From assembly GCA_002702655.1 (NCBI GenBank), contig PABB01000081.1:1-44005 (forward strand): DNA of 44,005 nt. Reading direction: 5' to 3'. Positions 8,061 through 15,633 of this stretch are shown here, in pieces. The stretch's first letter is position 1; each line of letters begins with the position of its first letter. The notes beneath the pieces are model-generated. The model made no database searches. It saw nothing but the letters and a program-made list of their open reading frames with translations, and was not told the origin of the DNA. A program made the translations under genes and the position numbers. This DNA comes from Planctomycetaceae bacterium. Its GTDB lineage: Bacteria > Planctomycetota > Planctomycetia > Pirellulales > Lacipirellulaceae.

Positions 8061-9328
8061 GGCGCCAGCATTCCTTTCTTGACCATCGTCGGACCCAATT
8101 CAATGAGGAGGTCTTGAACCTCCTGCACTTCAATCAGCTGCTCGGCCGAGAGGTTGTGAAAGTCTTTCGGATAGCTCCACTTCGGCCGATCGGTGTCGAT
8201 GTGCTTGCGAAACATATAGGTGCCGGTGTAGGTCACCGGGATGTTGTACCGCACCCGCTGGTTATTGAGATTGCCCATGCCGGTCCCGTTGGCGACGGCC
8301 AGCAGCCGGGCGAGTCCCTCGTGACCGCCGTTGAGGGCGCCGAACTGCTCCAGCGCGGAGAACGACATCGGCCCCTTTTTCAGCGAATCCGCTCGTGACG
8401 TGTTGCCCGGCTGCCAATACCCTTTGGCCATAAACGGCCGCAACTTCTTGAGGACCTTGGGGTCTTCTAGTCTGGTTTCCAAGTTCTTGTTGTCGACGGA
8501 CGTTTCGATTTCCTGAATGACAGCGCGACGCTTGGCTTCGATGAGCGCAAACTCCGCCCGCGCCTTTTCCAGTTCCAACCGCAGTAAGCGAAGCTCATTG
8601 GCGGCATCGAGCTTGGCCTTTTCCAGCTCGCGAATCGAAGCGGCTTCGGCCTTCTCTTCGATGCCGGCAGCGCGGCTTTCCTCGCGGGCGGCGTCGACGG
8701 CCGCGACCTCCTCCTGAATCATCGTGCTCTTCAGTTCGGTGATGCGATCCCTGAGCGTCGGCAAGGAATTGGTCGCGAGATTCTGGGGCGCCAGCCTGAC
8801 CAAGGCGGTGATGAGGGCTTGCCGTTCTTTCAAGTCGCGATACGCGGCATCGGCCCAAGCCTCTTCGTCGCCAAGCTGCGCGCACTCCGGCGCCTTGGCG
8901 GGGTTGAAGATGCGCGGCAGCGGTGCGTAGGCCGCAATGCCTTGCCGCAGCGGCTCGACGCGCGCCCGGTGCGTTTCCACGTCGGACGCAGTGACCACGG
9001 GCGATTCGTCGAAGTTGACGAACGCCCGGACGGCTTCATCGCGGGTCGCCAACCGTTTACCGCGATCGCTATCGAGCAGAACTAGCGTTGCTCGCTCGAT
9101 GCGGCCGGCTTCGTCGGCGAGACTTTCGAGCTTGGCGGCGAGTGCGTCCGCCCGCTTGACGTACTCCGCGATCAGCATCGCATTGAGACGTGCAATGCTG
9201 TCGCTCTGGTTTTTCGAAAGGCTCTGCTGGTCGAGCAGCCGCTGCTCGCTTTCTCGGCGTTGAGCCTGTCCGACAGTCGCGAGCAACGCAACGAGCAGGC
9301 AGGCGGCGATGGACGCGGTCTTGGTCAC
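8057..9328 (-). CDS. Exported coiled-coil protein of unknown function
   Basis: A 423-residue protein beginning 'MTKTASIAACLLVALLATVGQA', a signal peptide with cleavage near residue 22. Residues ~25-100 and ~190-270 are long charged helices with coiled-coil character; the second is rich in Ala, Glu and Lys ('ELEKARAEFALIEAKRR'). The C-terminal ~130 residues are more globular, with Trp, Tyr and Pro ('GYWQPGNTS', 'DRPKWSYPKDFHNL'). I recognise no family. The GTG start follows AAAGGGG, 11 bases after the upstream stop. A helical partner for the neighbouring exported protein and the membrane protein encoded upstream is the simplest reading. Confidence 0.82.
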   Translation of the reverse strand: MTKTASIAACLLVALLATVGQAQRRESEQRLLDQQSLSKNQSDSIARLNAMLIAEYVKRADALAAKLESLADEAGRIERATLVLLDSDRGKRLATRDEAVRAFVNFDESPVVTASDVETHRARVEPLRQGIAAYAPLPRIFNPAKAPECAQLGDEEAWADAAYRDLKERQALITALVRLAPQNLATNSLPTLRDRITELKSTMIQEEVAAVDAAREESRAAGIEEKAEAASIRELEKAKLDAANELRLLRLELEKARAEFALIEAKRRAVIQEIETSVDNKNLETRLEDPKVLKKLRPFMAKGYWQPGNTSRADSLKKGPMSFSALEQFGALNGGHEGLARLLAVANGTGMGNLNNQRVRYNIPVTYTGTYMFRKHIDTDRPKWSYPKDFHNLSAEQLIEVQEVQDLLIELGPTMVKKGMLAP

Positions 9329-9339
9329 GGCGGCCCCTT

Positions 9340-10422
9340 TCAGTACAGCGATTGGTAGGCGAGTAGGTCGTCACGGACGCCTTGCAGGTCAATCATGATC
9401 TGGCGGGCCTCGTCCCTGACGCGATTGGCCCGGTAGACGCCCTCCCGCGACTTGGTTGATCTCGCACGATGAGCTATGCCGTCGAGATTCGGGGTGATCG
9501 ACTCGATCCGGTCCGCCAGCTCGCGCGTGCGGGATCGAATCGTGATGTAAAGCTCGCGCCGGTCGGCGTTTCCCGCGTTGAGTTCAAACGCGATCTCCGG
9601 CGTCGGCGATTGTTTCCACCAATCGTCCCAGCCGAAGGCCGCCTCGCCTTCGCGCTCAATGTCGCGGAACCGACCCCTGACGACGCGGAGTACCTCTTCG
9701 GCATTGTCCGTGCCATCCATGATTTCATCGCTGACCCAGCGGTCTTCCCACACGTCGGAGCGCTCGATCAGCGTCTCAACGCCTTGCCACGCATACCAGC
9801 AGACGAACGCGAGGATGAGGATCTTGCCGGCCAGATGAACATTGTCGCTGGTGCGGAGCCAGCGAAACAGGAACAGGTCGACGAGGAATTCTCGCGCATG
9901 CTGCAGCAGCGTCAGCGGCCCGATGAAGATGGCCGGCAACGACTCAGCCGGAAACCGGGGCCGGCCGTGCTTCAACGGCGGCCCGGCTTGGTCGACGGAG
10001 ACGAACTCATCGGCCGGGCAATACCCCTCGGTGATCGCATAGGAGTAAGGGTTGTGCTCGTGGACGAAGACCGCGAGCAGACCGAAATGGGCGTGCCGAA
10101 TGAGGGCCGCCCCCATCTCCGCATCACGGGCGGTCACGCGGTGATTGCCCCGAGCGATCGCGACCAGCAAGCGGTGCAGAACGAGCTGAGACGGGTCGTC
10201 GTACGCGTAGTCCGGTCCCGTCAGAGCGGCGATGAGCGCCTCCGCCTCCTCGCTGTCGGCGGTCAGGTACTCGTAGGCCTCTTGAATCGACTTGTGAACC
10301 ACGGCCCCGCTGTTTTGCGCGGCGATGCGGGCGTCGAACCACGCCCGCTCAACGCCGTCGATGTCGTAGTCGCCCGGATCGTGGATGCCGAGCACGTCGA
10401 AGAGATCCGCATGATCGTCCAT
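9340..10422 (-). CDS. Membrane protein with degenerate J-domain-like N-terminus
   Basis: A 360-residue protein, first gene of the three-gene operon; GAGG sits 5 bases before ATG 10422. Residues ~6-65 resemble a DnaJ domain in pattern: 'DLFDVLGI' matches the usual start and 'IQEAYEYLTADSEEA' matches the usual end, but the central His-Pro-Asp is absent (the loop reads 'AAQNSGAV'), so it could not stimulate DnaK. About residues 160-220 hold one or two membrane segments ('LPAIFIGPLTLL', 'ILILAFVCWYAWQGV'). The C-terminal ~130 residues are soluble and charged. The function is unknown. It could anchor the two exported proteins encoded downstream. Confidence 0.82.
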   Translation of the reverse strand: MDDHADLFDVLGIHDPGDYDIDGVERAWFDARIAAQNSGAVVHKSIQEAYEYLTADSEEAEALIAALTGPDYAYDDPSQLVLHRLLVAIARGNHRVTARDAEMGAALIRHAHFGLLAVFVHEHNPYSYAITEGYCPADEFVSVDQAGPPLKHGRPRFPAESLPAIFIGPLTLLQHAREFLVDLFLFRWLRTSDNVHLAGKILILAFVCWYAWQGVETLIERSDVWEDRWVSDEIMDGTDNAEEVLRVVRGRFRDIEREGEAAFGWDDWWKQSPTPEIAFELNAGNADRRELYITIRSRTRELADRIESITPNLDGIAHRARSTKSREGVYRANRVRDEARQIMIDLQGVRDDLLAYQSLY

Positions 10423-10448
10423 GTCTGCCTCGAAAAGTCGAGACCGAG

Positions 10449-10454
10449 ATTCTA
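10449..10454 (-). promoter_or_regulatory. Candidate -10 box for the 10422-7227 operon
   Basis: On the minus strand this reads TAGAAT, 26 bases before the ATG of the operon's first gene. The same hexamer stands before the toxin-antitoxin and excisionase-like genes at 16.6-16.7 kb. No strong -35 is visible, so confidence is low. Confidence 0.3.
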
Positions 10455-10531
10455 TTCCTGACGGGCTTGACAGCTAAAATGTAGGCATTCCTAGGTCGCT
10501 CGTGAACCCATTTTGTAATCACGAGAGCCTC

Positions 10532-10646
10532 GATTCCCCTTCCCTACGGTCGGGAATCAGGCAAACGGCGAGGTGGTTTGCTGGTTTGGTGAGCAGTCGT
10601 TCGGACTGCTCATTGAACTTGGCGGCGAGGCGAAATGCTCGCCGCC
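10532..10646 (+). other. Three consecutive hairpins in the leader of a small-protein gene
   Basis: Three perfect inverted repeats lie end to end: GATTCCC/GGGAATC (10532-10558), GAGCAGTC/GACTGCTC with a 5-base loop (10591-10611), and GGCGGCGAG/CTCGCCGCC with an 8-base loop (10621-10646). They precede the small membrane-protein gene at 10669, so they would form a structured 5' leader or a separate RNA. Function not known. Confidence 0.5.
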
Positions 10647-10668
10647 CATAACTCGAGGGAGTTGAGCT

Positions 10669-10851
10669 ATGGCAAAGCCATTTCGAGTGCGTAAGCGATT
10701 GAGGCTACGGTCTGGTCGCAAGTACATCATTGTGGAAAGACGACGAACAAGACGGGAAATCGCAGCAGATAATTTCTGGCTGGGACTCTTCGTCGGCGTT
10801 TGCTCGCTGATGATCGTCTTCGCGCTGATCCGGCTCGTCCACACGATCTGA
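10669..10851 (+). CDS. Small single-pass membrane protein
   Basis: A 60-residue protein with an unusually basic first half (Arg/Lys-rich, 'VRKRLRLRSGRK', 'RRRTRRE') and one C-terminal membrane helix ('FWLGLFVGVCSLMIVFALI'), so the basic part should stay cytosolic. GGGAG lies 8 bases before the ATG. It is flanked by three leader hairpins and a strong terminator, making a compact transcription unit. The size, charge and single helix recall small membrane toxins or phage-type peptides, but no family is recognised. Confidence 0.55.
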   Translation: MAKPFRVRKRLRLRSGRKYIIVERRRTRREIAADNFWLGLFVGVCSLMIVFALIRLVHTI

Positions 10852-10859
10852 CCACACCG

Positions 10860-10897
10860 CCAAGGGTCCAGCATGATGCTGGGCCCTTGGCCCTTTT
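10860..10897. terminator. Intrinsic terminator between two convergent small genes
   Basis: A 14-base-pair stem, CCAAGGGTCCAGCA against TGCTGGGCCCTTGG with a single G-T wobble and a 3-base loop, ends at 10890 and is followed by TTTT at 10894-10897. It lies between the stops of the convergent genes at 10669 and 10899 and may serve both, though only the plus strand has the T run. Confidence 0.75.
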
Positions 10898-10898
10898 G

Positions 10899-11087
10899 TC
10901 AGCCGAGCGTGAAGAAGTATTCCGGGAAGAACAGGGCCATCCCAAGGACGTAACCGATCAGGCCCCCCAGCGGGATCCCGGCGGCCGCCTCCCGGCAGAA
11001 ATCGTGGTACTCGTCCCGATCCAAGAACTCCCGGGCGAGCGCCCATTCGGCGAATCGTTGCAGCGATGGCTTGCGTTCTTGCTCCAT
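10899..11087 (-). CDS. Small membrane protein
   Basis: A 62-residue frame from ATG 11087. The N-terminal half is charged and helical ('MEQERKPSLQRFAEWALA', 'EYHDFCRE'); the C-terminal half is one glycine-rich membrane helix ('GIPLGGLIGYVLGMALFF'). The composition is that of a real small membrane protein, but there is no clear Shine-Dalgarno sequence and no family match. It lies downstream of the transfer ATPase gene on the same strand, 289 bases away, so it may have its own promoter. Confidence 0.5.
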   Translation of the reverse strand: MEQERKPSLQRFAEWALAREFLDRDEYHDFCREAAAGIPLGGLIGYVLGMALFFPEYFFTLG

Positions 11088-11297
11088 GCTTGACGAGTAC
11101 CACGTCGGCGGCTAGAAATGCAAGAGAGATTGAACCTTCGTTCGACTACCTTTCGCATCCGCTCATTTTTCGAGCCGATGCCCAGTTGCGTTCTGCATCG
11201 ACCAGCACTCTCCCCCCCGTCAGCCTGTGATCGCGGCCAACATCGTTGACTGCAATCAGAGGTAGGAATTGGCCTGCCCGGTTCAGACGGAGGCGAT

Positions 11298-11357
11298 ATG
11301 TCAGAGTCCATGCAAGACACAATCGCCCCCTGGCAGTTTTGCCACGGGGCTTTTTTT
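11298..11357 (+). other. Orphan plus-strand element: strong ribosome site, short start and terminator
   Basis: GGAGG stands 5 bases before ATG 11298, and only 27 bases later a classic intrinsic terminator begins: GCCCCC-TGGCA / TGCCA-CGGGGC (11325-11350) followed by seven T (11351-11357). No plus-strand gene lies upstream; neighbours are on the minus strand. It could end a small RNA arising in 11100-11300, be a leader-peptide attenuator, or be a relic of a lost gene. The frame reading through the terminator looks non-coding. Confidence 0.45.
11325..11357 (+). terminator. Intrinsic terminator without an obvious gene
   Basis: An 11-base-pair stem with one mismatch and a GTTT loop, followed by TTTTTTT at 11351-11357 on the plus strand. 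The reverse strand lacks a T run on its exit side, so it does not obviously serve the minus-strand transfer gene that ends at 11377. Confidence 0.75.
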
Positions 11358-11376
11358 ATTCGCCCGCTCTTGTGCG

Positions 11377-13398
11377 TTAGCGGGCCAGACGGTCTTGCAG
11401 CCGGTTCAGCGCGGCCACCGAGAGCACGGTTTGTTTGCCGTCGAGCAATGGAATGCCCAGCTCGACGCAAATCATCTGCACGCGGTCGGTGCTGACGCGG
11501 TTCGCACGAGCGAACGTCTCCAAAACTCGCGGTTGCGGGAGCTGGTCCGCGAGGGCCTTTCTCGCAGCGTCCATCCGCGCCTTCATCTGGTCGACAGCCC
11601 GCTTGTCGACGGGACGCTCGTGAACAGGGGCCGGCAAAGCTGGGGCTTTCTCGACCGGCTCAACCGGGATTCTGGGCGCGAGCACGAATCCCAGCTCGGC
11701 GAGGCTGCGCGACTCCTGGGGCGAATGAAACATGCCCAGCGTGCGGACCGGTTCCGCACCGGTCGGCGTAAGGCTGCCGCGTCCGCCGTCGCGGGTGTAA
11801 ATGACGGACCGCAGAAACCCCTTGTTGACCCAGTGATTGGCTTCGTCGTCGTAACGTGGAACTTTTTCCTCGCGGATGCCGAAGGAACGGTCGCTCTTGG
11901 CGCTCGCTGAGACGCCCTGGGCCAGAGCGTCGGAAGAGCCCGCTCTCCAACCCGTACTCGCGAAGCCCAGGCCGTTCACGGTCTCGCCGTACGACGTAGT
12001 CTCTGCATGCGTCTTTGTCGTCGAAGCCCCCTTCTGTCGCCCCGTCGTTGCGGTCTCCGTCGACAGGTATTGCGATTTGAGCCCCGAGAAGCGTTGCAGC
12101 CGTTCCAGCAATTCCAGATCCTCGACGGTAAAGGCTTGCCGATAGCCCGTGTTCTGAAAGATCTGCTCAAACAGCTCGCCGTCTTTTTTGGTGAGCGACT
12201 TGGGCGACTGATGGGCCAAGACGAACGTGATTCCCAAGGCCCGGGCGTCTTCAAAACGCTGCACGATGTTCTTGACGCCCATCCGCTGGAACTCGTCCGC
12301 GAAGATGAAGCACCGCCGTTTGTCCCCGAGTCTCCAACGGTCCGAGAAGTTGCTGTCGGTGGCGAGCTTTACAAGGGAAAACACGAGCATCCGCGCGATG
12401 TCCCAGCACTCCTGCGGCATGAACGTGGAGCCGAGATGAACGTAGAGGACGCGGCCCTCCTGGATCAGCTCCTGGAGATTGAGCGTGTTTGGTGAAGAGT
12501 CGGTCGTGTCGGTGACGAGCTTATCGAGATGCCTGAGCGTTTGGATCTTGTCGTAGAGGCCGCGCGCGTCGCGCCATGAGGTCGCCACCGCCTCATTGCC
12601 CTTGAACAGGTTGGGTTTCCGTTTGGTCTTGGTGGTGATCAGCTCGCCGACCAGCTCCACGAGGTCGTCGAAAGTCAAATCCTCGATGCTCTTTTGCATC
12701 AGGACGGCATGCAGCGCAGTGCGCATTGCATTGGCGAAATACTCCTCGCCGTAGACCGGGTCGTACACCAACCCCAACGAGTTGAGCAAGAAGCCCGCTT
12801 GCTGATTGACTCCCCGGAGTAGGCGGGCGACCGACAGCGGGTCCCACGGCAGCGACTCGATTCCTTCGTCGGCGCAGTACAGCAACGCGTGCGGGCCCTG
12901 GCTGCGCGACTGCGCGACGCGGTCGGCGGCCGCCTTGAGCCCGGCATCGGGAACCTCTTTCAGGTCCACCACGAGCACCGGATGTGGCGGAGCCTCGCCG
13001 AGCGACTCGCCCCGACCGTCAACGGGCAATGCGAGCTGCTCCAGCAGCGGAATCATTCCGCAGGAGGTCTTCCCTGAACCCGTGGCGCCGAGGATGTACG
13101 CATGATCGTACAGCACTTGGCGGGCGATGAGTCGCGGGTGTCCCGTGTCGGGGTCGACGCCGACGAAAACTTGACCGCGCAATTCCGGACAGTCCTGGAG
13201 GGCGGCAATGACTTTGCCGCCCGCCGCGGAAAAAGAACCGGAAGTAAGCGTCTCGGCCTGGACCTGTGCGGCGAGCTCATTCCACTTGCTTAGCGCGGAA
13301 CTAGCGGTCGCTCGCTGCGCGGGCGGGCTTACTGCGAGCGCCTGGGCGGCGCGCCTTTGCCTGCGTCGTCGCTTGAATTGGTCAGGGTCGAAGTTCAC
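11377..13398 (-). CDS. VirD4/TraG-like conjugative coupling ATPase
   Basis: A 673-residue ATPase of the FtsK/VirD4/TraG group that would pump DNA or couple it to a secretion channel. After an Arg-rich start it has Walker A 'GATGSGKT' (104-111), a strand 'VLVVDLKEV' (~141), Walker B 'CFIFADEF' (363-370) and a sensor 'VLAHQSPK' (393-400), with a variable Ser/Thr-rich C-terminal tail. No N-terminal membrane helices are visible, unlike classical VirD4. I chose GTG 13398 because GGAGGAG precedes it by 7 bases; the open frame runs on upstream but those 80 residues are Arg/Ser-rich antisense noise. The start overlaps the upstream gene by 17 bases, so the two form an operon. No relaxase gene is visible, so it may serve mobilisation with an outside partner. 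Confidence 0.87.
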   Translation of the reverse strand: MNFDPDQFKRRRRQRRAAQALAVSPPAQRATASSALSKWNELAAQVQAETLTSGSFSAAGGKVIAALQDCPELRGQVFVGVDPDTGHPRLIARQVLYDHAYILGATGSGKTSCGMIPLLEQLALPVDGRGESLGEAPPHPVLVVDLKEVPDAGLKAAADRVAQSRSQGPHALLYCADEGIESLPWDPLSVARLLRGVNQQAGFLLNSLGLVYDPVYGEEYFANAMRTALHAVLMQKSIEDLTFDDLVELVGELITTKTKRKPNLFKGNEAVATSWRDARGLYDKIQTLRHLDKLVTDTTDSSPNTLNLQELIQEGRVLYVHLGSTFMPQECWDIARMLVFSLVKLATDSNFSDRWRLGDKRRCFIFADEFQRMGVKNIVQRFEDARALGITFVLAHQSPKSLTKKDGELFEQIFQNTGYRQAFTVEDLELLERLQRFSGLKSQYLSTETATTGRQKGASTTKTHAETTSYGETVNGLGFASTGWRAGSSDALAQGVSASAKSDRSFGIREEKVPRYDDEANHWVNKGFLRSVIYTRDGGRGSLTPTGAEPVRTLGMFHSPQESRSLAELGFVLAPRIPVEPVEKAPALPAPVHERPVDKRAVDQMKARMDAARKALADQLPQPRVLETFARANRVSTDRVQMICVELGIPLLDGKQTVLSVAALNRLQDRLAR

Positions 13399-14092
13399 CG
13401 AGTAACTCCTCCAGTTGATTGGAACGTGCGGCAGCGACCGAGCAGTATCCAACCGCCGGATGGTCGTAGTTCCGCAGTCGATTGCGCAGGGCCTTGTTGA
13501 GTCGCTGGGCTTTCTGTCGCGTTTCCACGATCGCCGTGACGCGCAGCCGGCCTGCCGCCAGCCAGTCTTCCGGTCGGGGCGTCCAAGCGGAGTCGTCGCA
13601 CTCGATGAGTTCGCCGAGTCGGCTCTCGATTTTTTCAAGGATCGTGGCGTCCTTCGTCGAAGCCCCTGGGAGGCAGACCGAGTGCAGGCAGTAGTCCCCC
13701 GAACATTGCATCACGAGATGCCGACCTGGCAGGGGCGAGCCAAAGAACTGCTTGATCTCCTCCGGCTCCAGTCGAATCCGTCGCTTCCCGGCGAGGCAAC
13801 AGAACGCAAACAGATTGATCCGTTGATGGGACGGTTGCTGGCTGCGATAGGCGTTGCCGGCAATGGACCGCGAGCCGGCCTCGGTGAGGACCAGCGCTTG
13901 TCGCCTCCCCTTGAATCCCCCGACCTTGCTCGCCAGCGGGGTGTCGTCGTTACACAGGGCTTGGATGGTCTTGCGGGCGCTGCGTCCGCCGAAGCAAATA
14001 TGCTCGACAACTTCGGTAAAGCTCAACCCGTAGCGGGCGATATGCCGCAGCACAGCCTCTTGTTTAGGAGCGAGCGTCTCACCAGAGTTCAT
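13382..14092 (-). CDS. Winged-helix replication-relaxation-like protein
   Basis: A 236-residue protein. Residues ~7-80 form a winged-helix DNA-binding domain: 'LAPKQEAVLRHIARYGLSF' is the first helix pair and 'ALVLTEAG' the wing typical of 'replication-relaxation' proteins found beside TraG-like ATPases. The C-terminal half has several Cys and a basic stretch ('KAQRLNKALRNRLRNYDHP'). ATG 14092 overlaps the end of the upstream gene by 14 bases, and its own end overlaps the GTG of the ATPase gene, so the three genes are translationally linked. It probably binds the element's DNA. The exact family is uncertain. Confidence 0.75.
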   Translation of the reverse strand: MNSGETLAPKQEAVLRHIARYGLSFTEVVEHICFGGRSARKTIQALCNDDTPLASKVGGFKGRRQALVLTEAGSRSIAGNAYRSQQPSHQRINLFAFCCLAGKRRIRLEPEEIKQFFGSPLPGRHLVMQCSGDYCLHSVCLPGASTKDATILEKIESRLGELIECDDSAWTPRPEDWLAAGRLRVTAIVETRQKAQRLNKALRNRLRNYDHPAVGYCSVAAARSNQLEELLGELRP

Positions 14093-14756
14093 ACGCCAGG
14101 CCGTGTTCGGAGCAGTAGGAGTGAAACCGCTGGATCTTGTCGTGGCGATAGTCGCCCAGCAATTCGACCGCGACGACCGGGTCCTCGTCGTTGCCGACCG
14201 TCAGCAAGGCGTCCGGCTTGGCGCCGTCGGCGAGCAAATCGCCAAATCCGTCCTCATGGAGCCACGCATACGTTGGATGGTCAAGGTAGCGCCTCACGAA
14301 GACTTCGGCGACCCACAGGTCGTGGGCGATCTCGGACTCACGCGGCGGCCGAATTCCAATCGTGCTGAGCCGATTCCTGGTCTCGTCCGTCGCGACTGCA
14401 ATTCTGACTGACTGGGCCGGTTCTGCCCATCGATTGTGCGTGATCCGGGCGAGATTCTCGGCGGCCGGAGCGGGCAATCCGCTTGACCACCGCAGGAGCG
14501 GCTCCTCGCCAATGATCGGTGGTGTGATCCAGGCTGCCCTGGTACTCAACAACGCCCGTGCCTCAAGCCGTCCGATTCGCCGACGGCAAGCCGCCAAGGT
14601 CGCGTCGCCCGTGACCGCCTGGGCTTGCTGGAGCGTCAGCACCCGCACGGAATTGGCGAGGACGGCAAGCAGCCGGTCGTTGGCAGCAGATGCAATGCTG
14701 ATTGTGATTCGCGGGGCTTTGGACGGAACGGATTTGCTGGGGACAATACGGCTCAA
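14079..14756 (-). CDS. Replication-relaxation-like protein with nuclease-like C-terminus
   Basis: A 225-residue protein, first in the transfer operon. Residues ~28-75 look like a winged helix ('LLAVLANSVRVLTLQQAQ'). The C-terminal ~60 residues have the pattern 'AKPDALLTV...VVAVELLGDYRHDKIQRF', i.e. Asp, then Glu and Lys on a strand-helix unit, as in replication-relaxation proteins and PD-(D/E)XK-like folds. The start is TTG 14756; no ATG is available, and the true start could be a few codons further in. It lies just downstream of a cluster of short repeats (14789-14842), one inverted copy of which falls inside its first codons (14741-14751). Confidence 0.72.
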   Translation of the reverse strand: MSRIVPSKSVPSKAPRITISIASAANDRLLAVLANSVRVLTLQQAQAVTGDATLAACRRRIGRLEARALLSTRAAWITPPIIGEEPLLRWSSGLPAPAAENLARITHNRWAEPAQSVRIAVATDETRNRLSTIGIRPPRESEIAHDLWVAEVFVRRYLDHPTYAWLHEDGFGDLLADGAKPDALLTVGNDEDPVVAVELLGDYRHDKIQRFHSYCSEHGLAYELW

Positions 14757-14842
14757 CCGACTGGTTTTCAGGGCTGTGAGGGCCTCTAGCGGTCCATTAC
14801 GCGGTCCATTTCGTTTCGCCCGTATTGTACGCCGTATTGTCC
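14741..14842. repeat. Iteron-like repeats before the transfer operon
   Basis: GCGGTCCATT occurs twice with 12-base spacing (14789-14798 and 14801-14810). CCGTATTGT followed by AC or CC occurs twice, also with 12-base spacing (14820-14830, 14832-14842), and an inverted copy GGACAATACGG lies at 14741-14751. Two different motifs sharing the same 12-base period, upstream of wHTH genes, suggest an operator or replication/transfer origin site. Confidence 0.55.
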
Positions 14843-14951
14843 GAAGGCGCCTCAGAAGGGCGGCAGCGTGATGTCAAGCTGGCGAAGCTGCGGCGACTGT
14901 CATTGCACGGCTGCGGAACCACGGCCTCGCTACCAGTATGCTGGAGCGGAT

Positions 14952-15194
14952 TCACGACGCAGGTCGGTTCCTCGAAGCTGCGTCCAGCCACCGCTTGAGC
15001 ACCAGCACCGATTCGTAAATGTGCGGTTGCCCTGGCTCGTGGCGGCAGTCGTAGTCCTGCTCCTCGGCGTCTTGCAGATAGTGAATCACCCGTTCGACGG
15101 CCCGGGCGAATTCGCTCCTGGTCACGTGTGTAACTTGGTCGTTCTTCTCGGGTCGGGACTTCTTTTGCGTCGCTGTTGAATGGGATGGCGCCAT
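14952..15194 (-). CDS. Small hypothetical protein
   Basis: An 80-residue protein from ATG 15194, preceded by GAGAG at 7 bases. The first 25 residues are polar and basic; the rest is helical ('SEFARAVERVIHYLQDAEEQDY', 'YESVLVLKRWLDAA'). It starts 10 bases after the stop of the DUF6876-like gene, so the two form an operon. No family is recognised; the size and helical content suggest a partner or regulator of its neighbour. Confidence 0.6.
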   Translation of the reverse strand: MAPSHSTATQKKSRPEKNDQVTHVTRSEFARAVERVIHYLQDAEEQDYDCRHEPGQPHIYESVLVLKRWLDAASRNRPAS

Positions 15195-15204
15195 ATCGCG
15201 TCTC

Positions 15205-15633
15205 TCAGTGCTCGCTCGGCAAATACAGCACCCAACGACCCTCAGCGTCACGACCGACCCAGATATCAACGGAGTCCAGCGGAAAGTCGGTGGACCCCAC
15301 GTACCCGACCAAGAACGGCTCGCAGTCGCCATCGGCACGGGCTGAGATCATCGCGTCAAATCCCACGTCGCTGTCGAGTTTTTCCAATCTCCAGAACTGC
15401 AATGTCTGCAAACGTTCATCGGCTCTCATCGCTTCCGCCATATGCAGGCGAACAAAATGGGAAGCAATGGCATCGATGAGCCAATACGCTTCGGCGGCCT
15501 CCGCGAGGAACTGCACGCCCTCGGTGTAGACCACCAGAGGGTTGAGCGGGTGCTGGAAATATGCCGCGGTCCCGGTGAACTGCCTCAACTGCTCGCGAAT
15601 CCGCTCGGCTTTTGCTGCTGTCGCTTCTGTCAT
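15205..15633 (-). CDS. DUF6876-like protein
   Basis: A 142-residue cytosolic protein from ATG 15633, with GAGGAGG 5 bases upstream, a very strong site that decides the start. Conserved-looking blocks are 'FTGTAAYFQHPL', 'VVYTEGVQFLAEAAEAYWLID', 'LQFWRLEKL', 'STDFPLDSVDIWVG' and a C-terminal 'VLYLPSEH'. This pattern matches what I remember of DUF6876, a family of unknown function found on plasmids and integrated elements. It is followed closely by the 80-residue gene. Upstream lies a spacer with four related inverted repeats that may control it. Confidence 0.7.
   Translation of the reverse strand: MTEATAAKAERIREQLRQFTGTAAYFQHPLNPLVVYTEGVQFLAEAAEAYWLIDAIASHFVRLHMAEAMRADERLQTLQFWRLEKLDSDVGFDAMISARADGDCEPFLVGYVGSTDFPLDSVDIWVGRDAEGRWVLYLPSEH

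Noticed and set aside
10467-10472. TTGACA as a plus-strand -35 box before the small membrane-protein gene
   Set aside because: No acceptable -10 at 16-18 bases (it reads CCTAGG), so the hexamer is probably coincidental.
11377-13638. Longer form of the VirD4-like ATPase with 80 extra N-terminal residues
   Set aside because: The extra part is Ser/Arg noise lying over the upstream gene; GTG 13398 has a textbook Shine-Dalgarno sequence.
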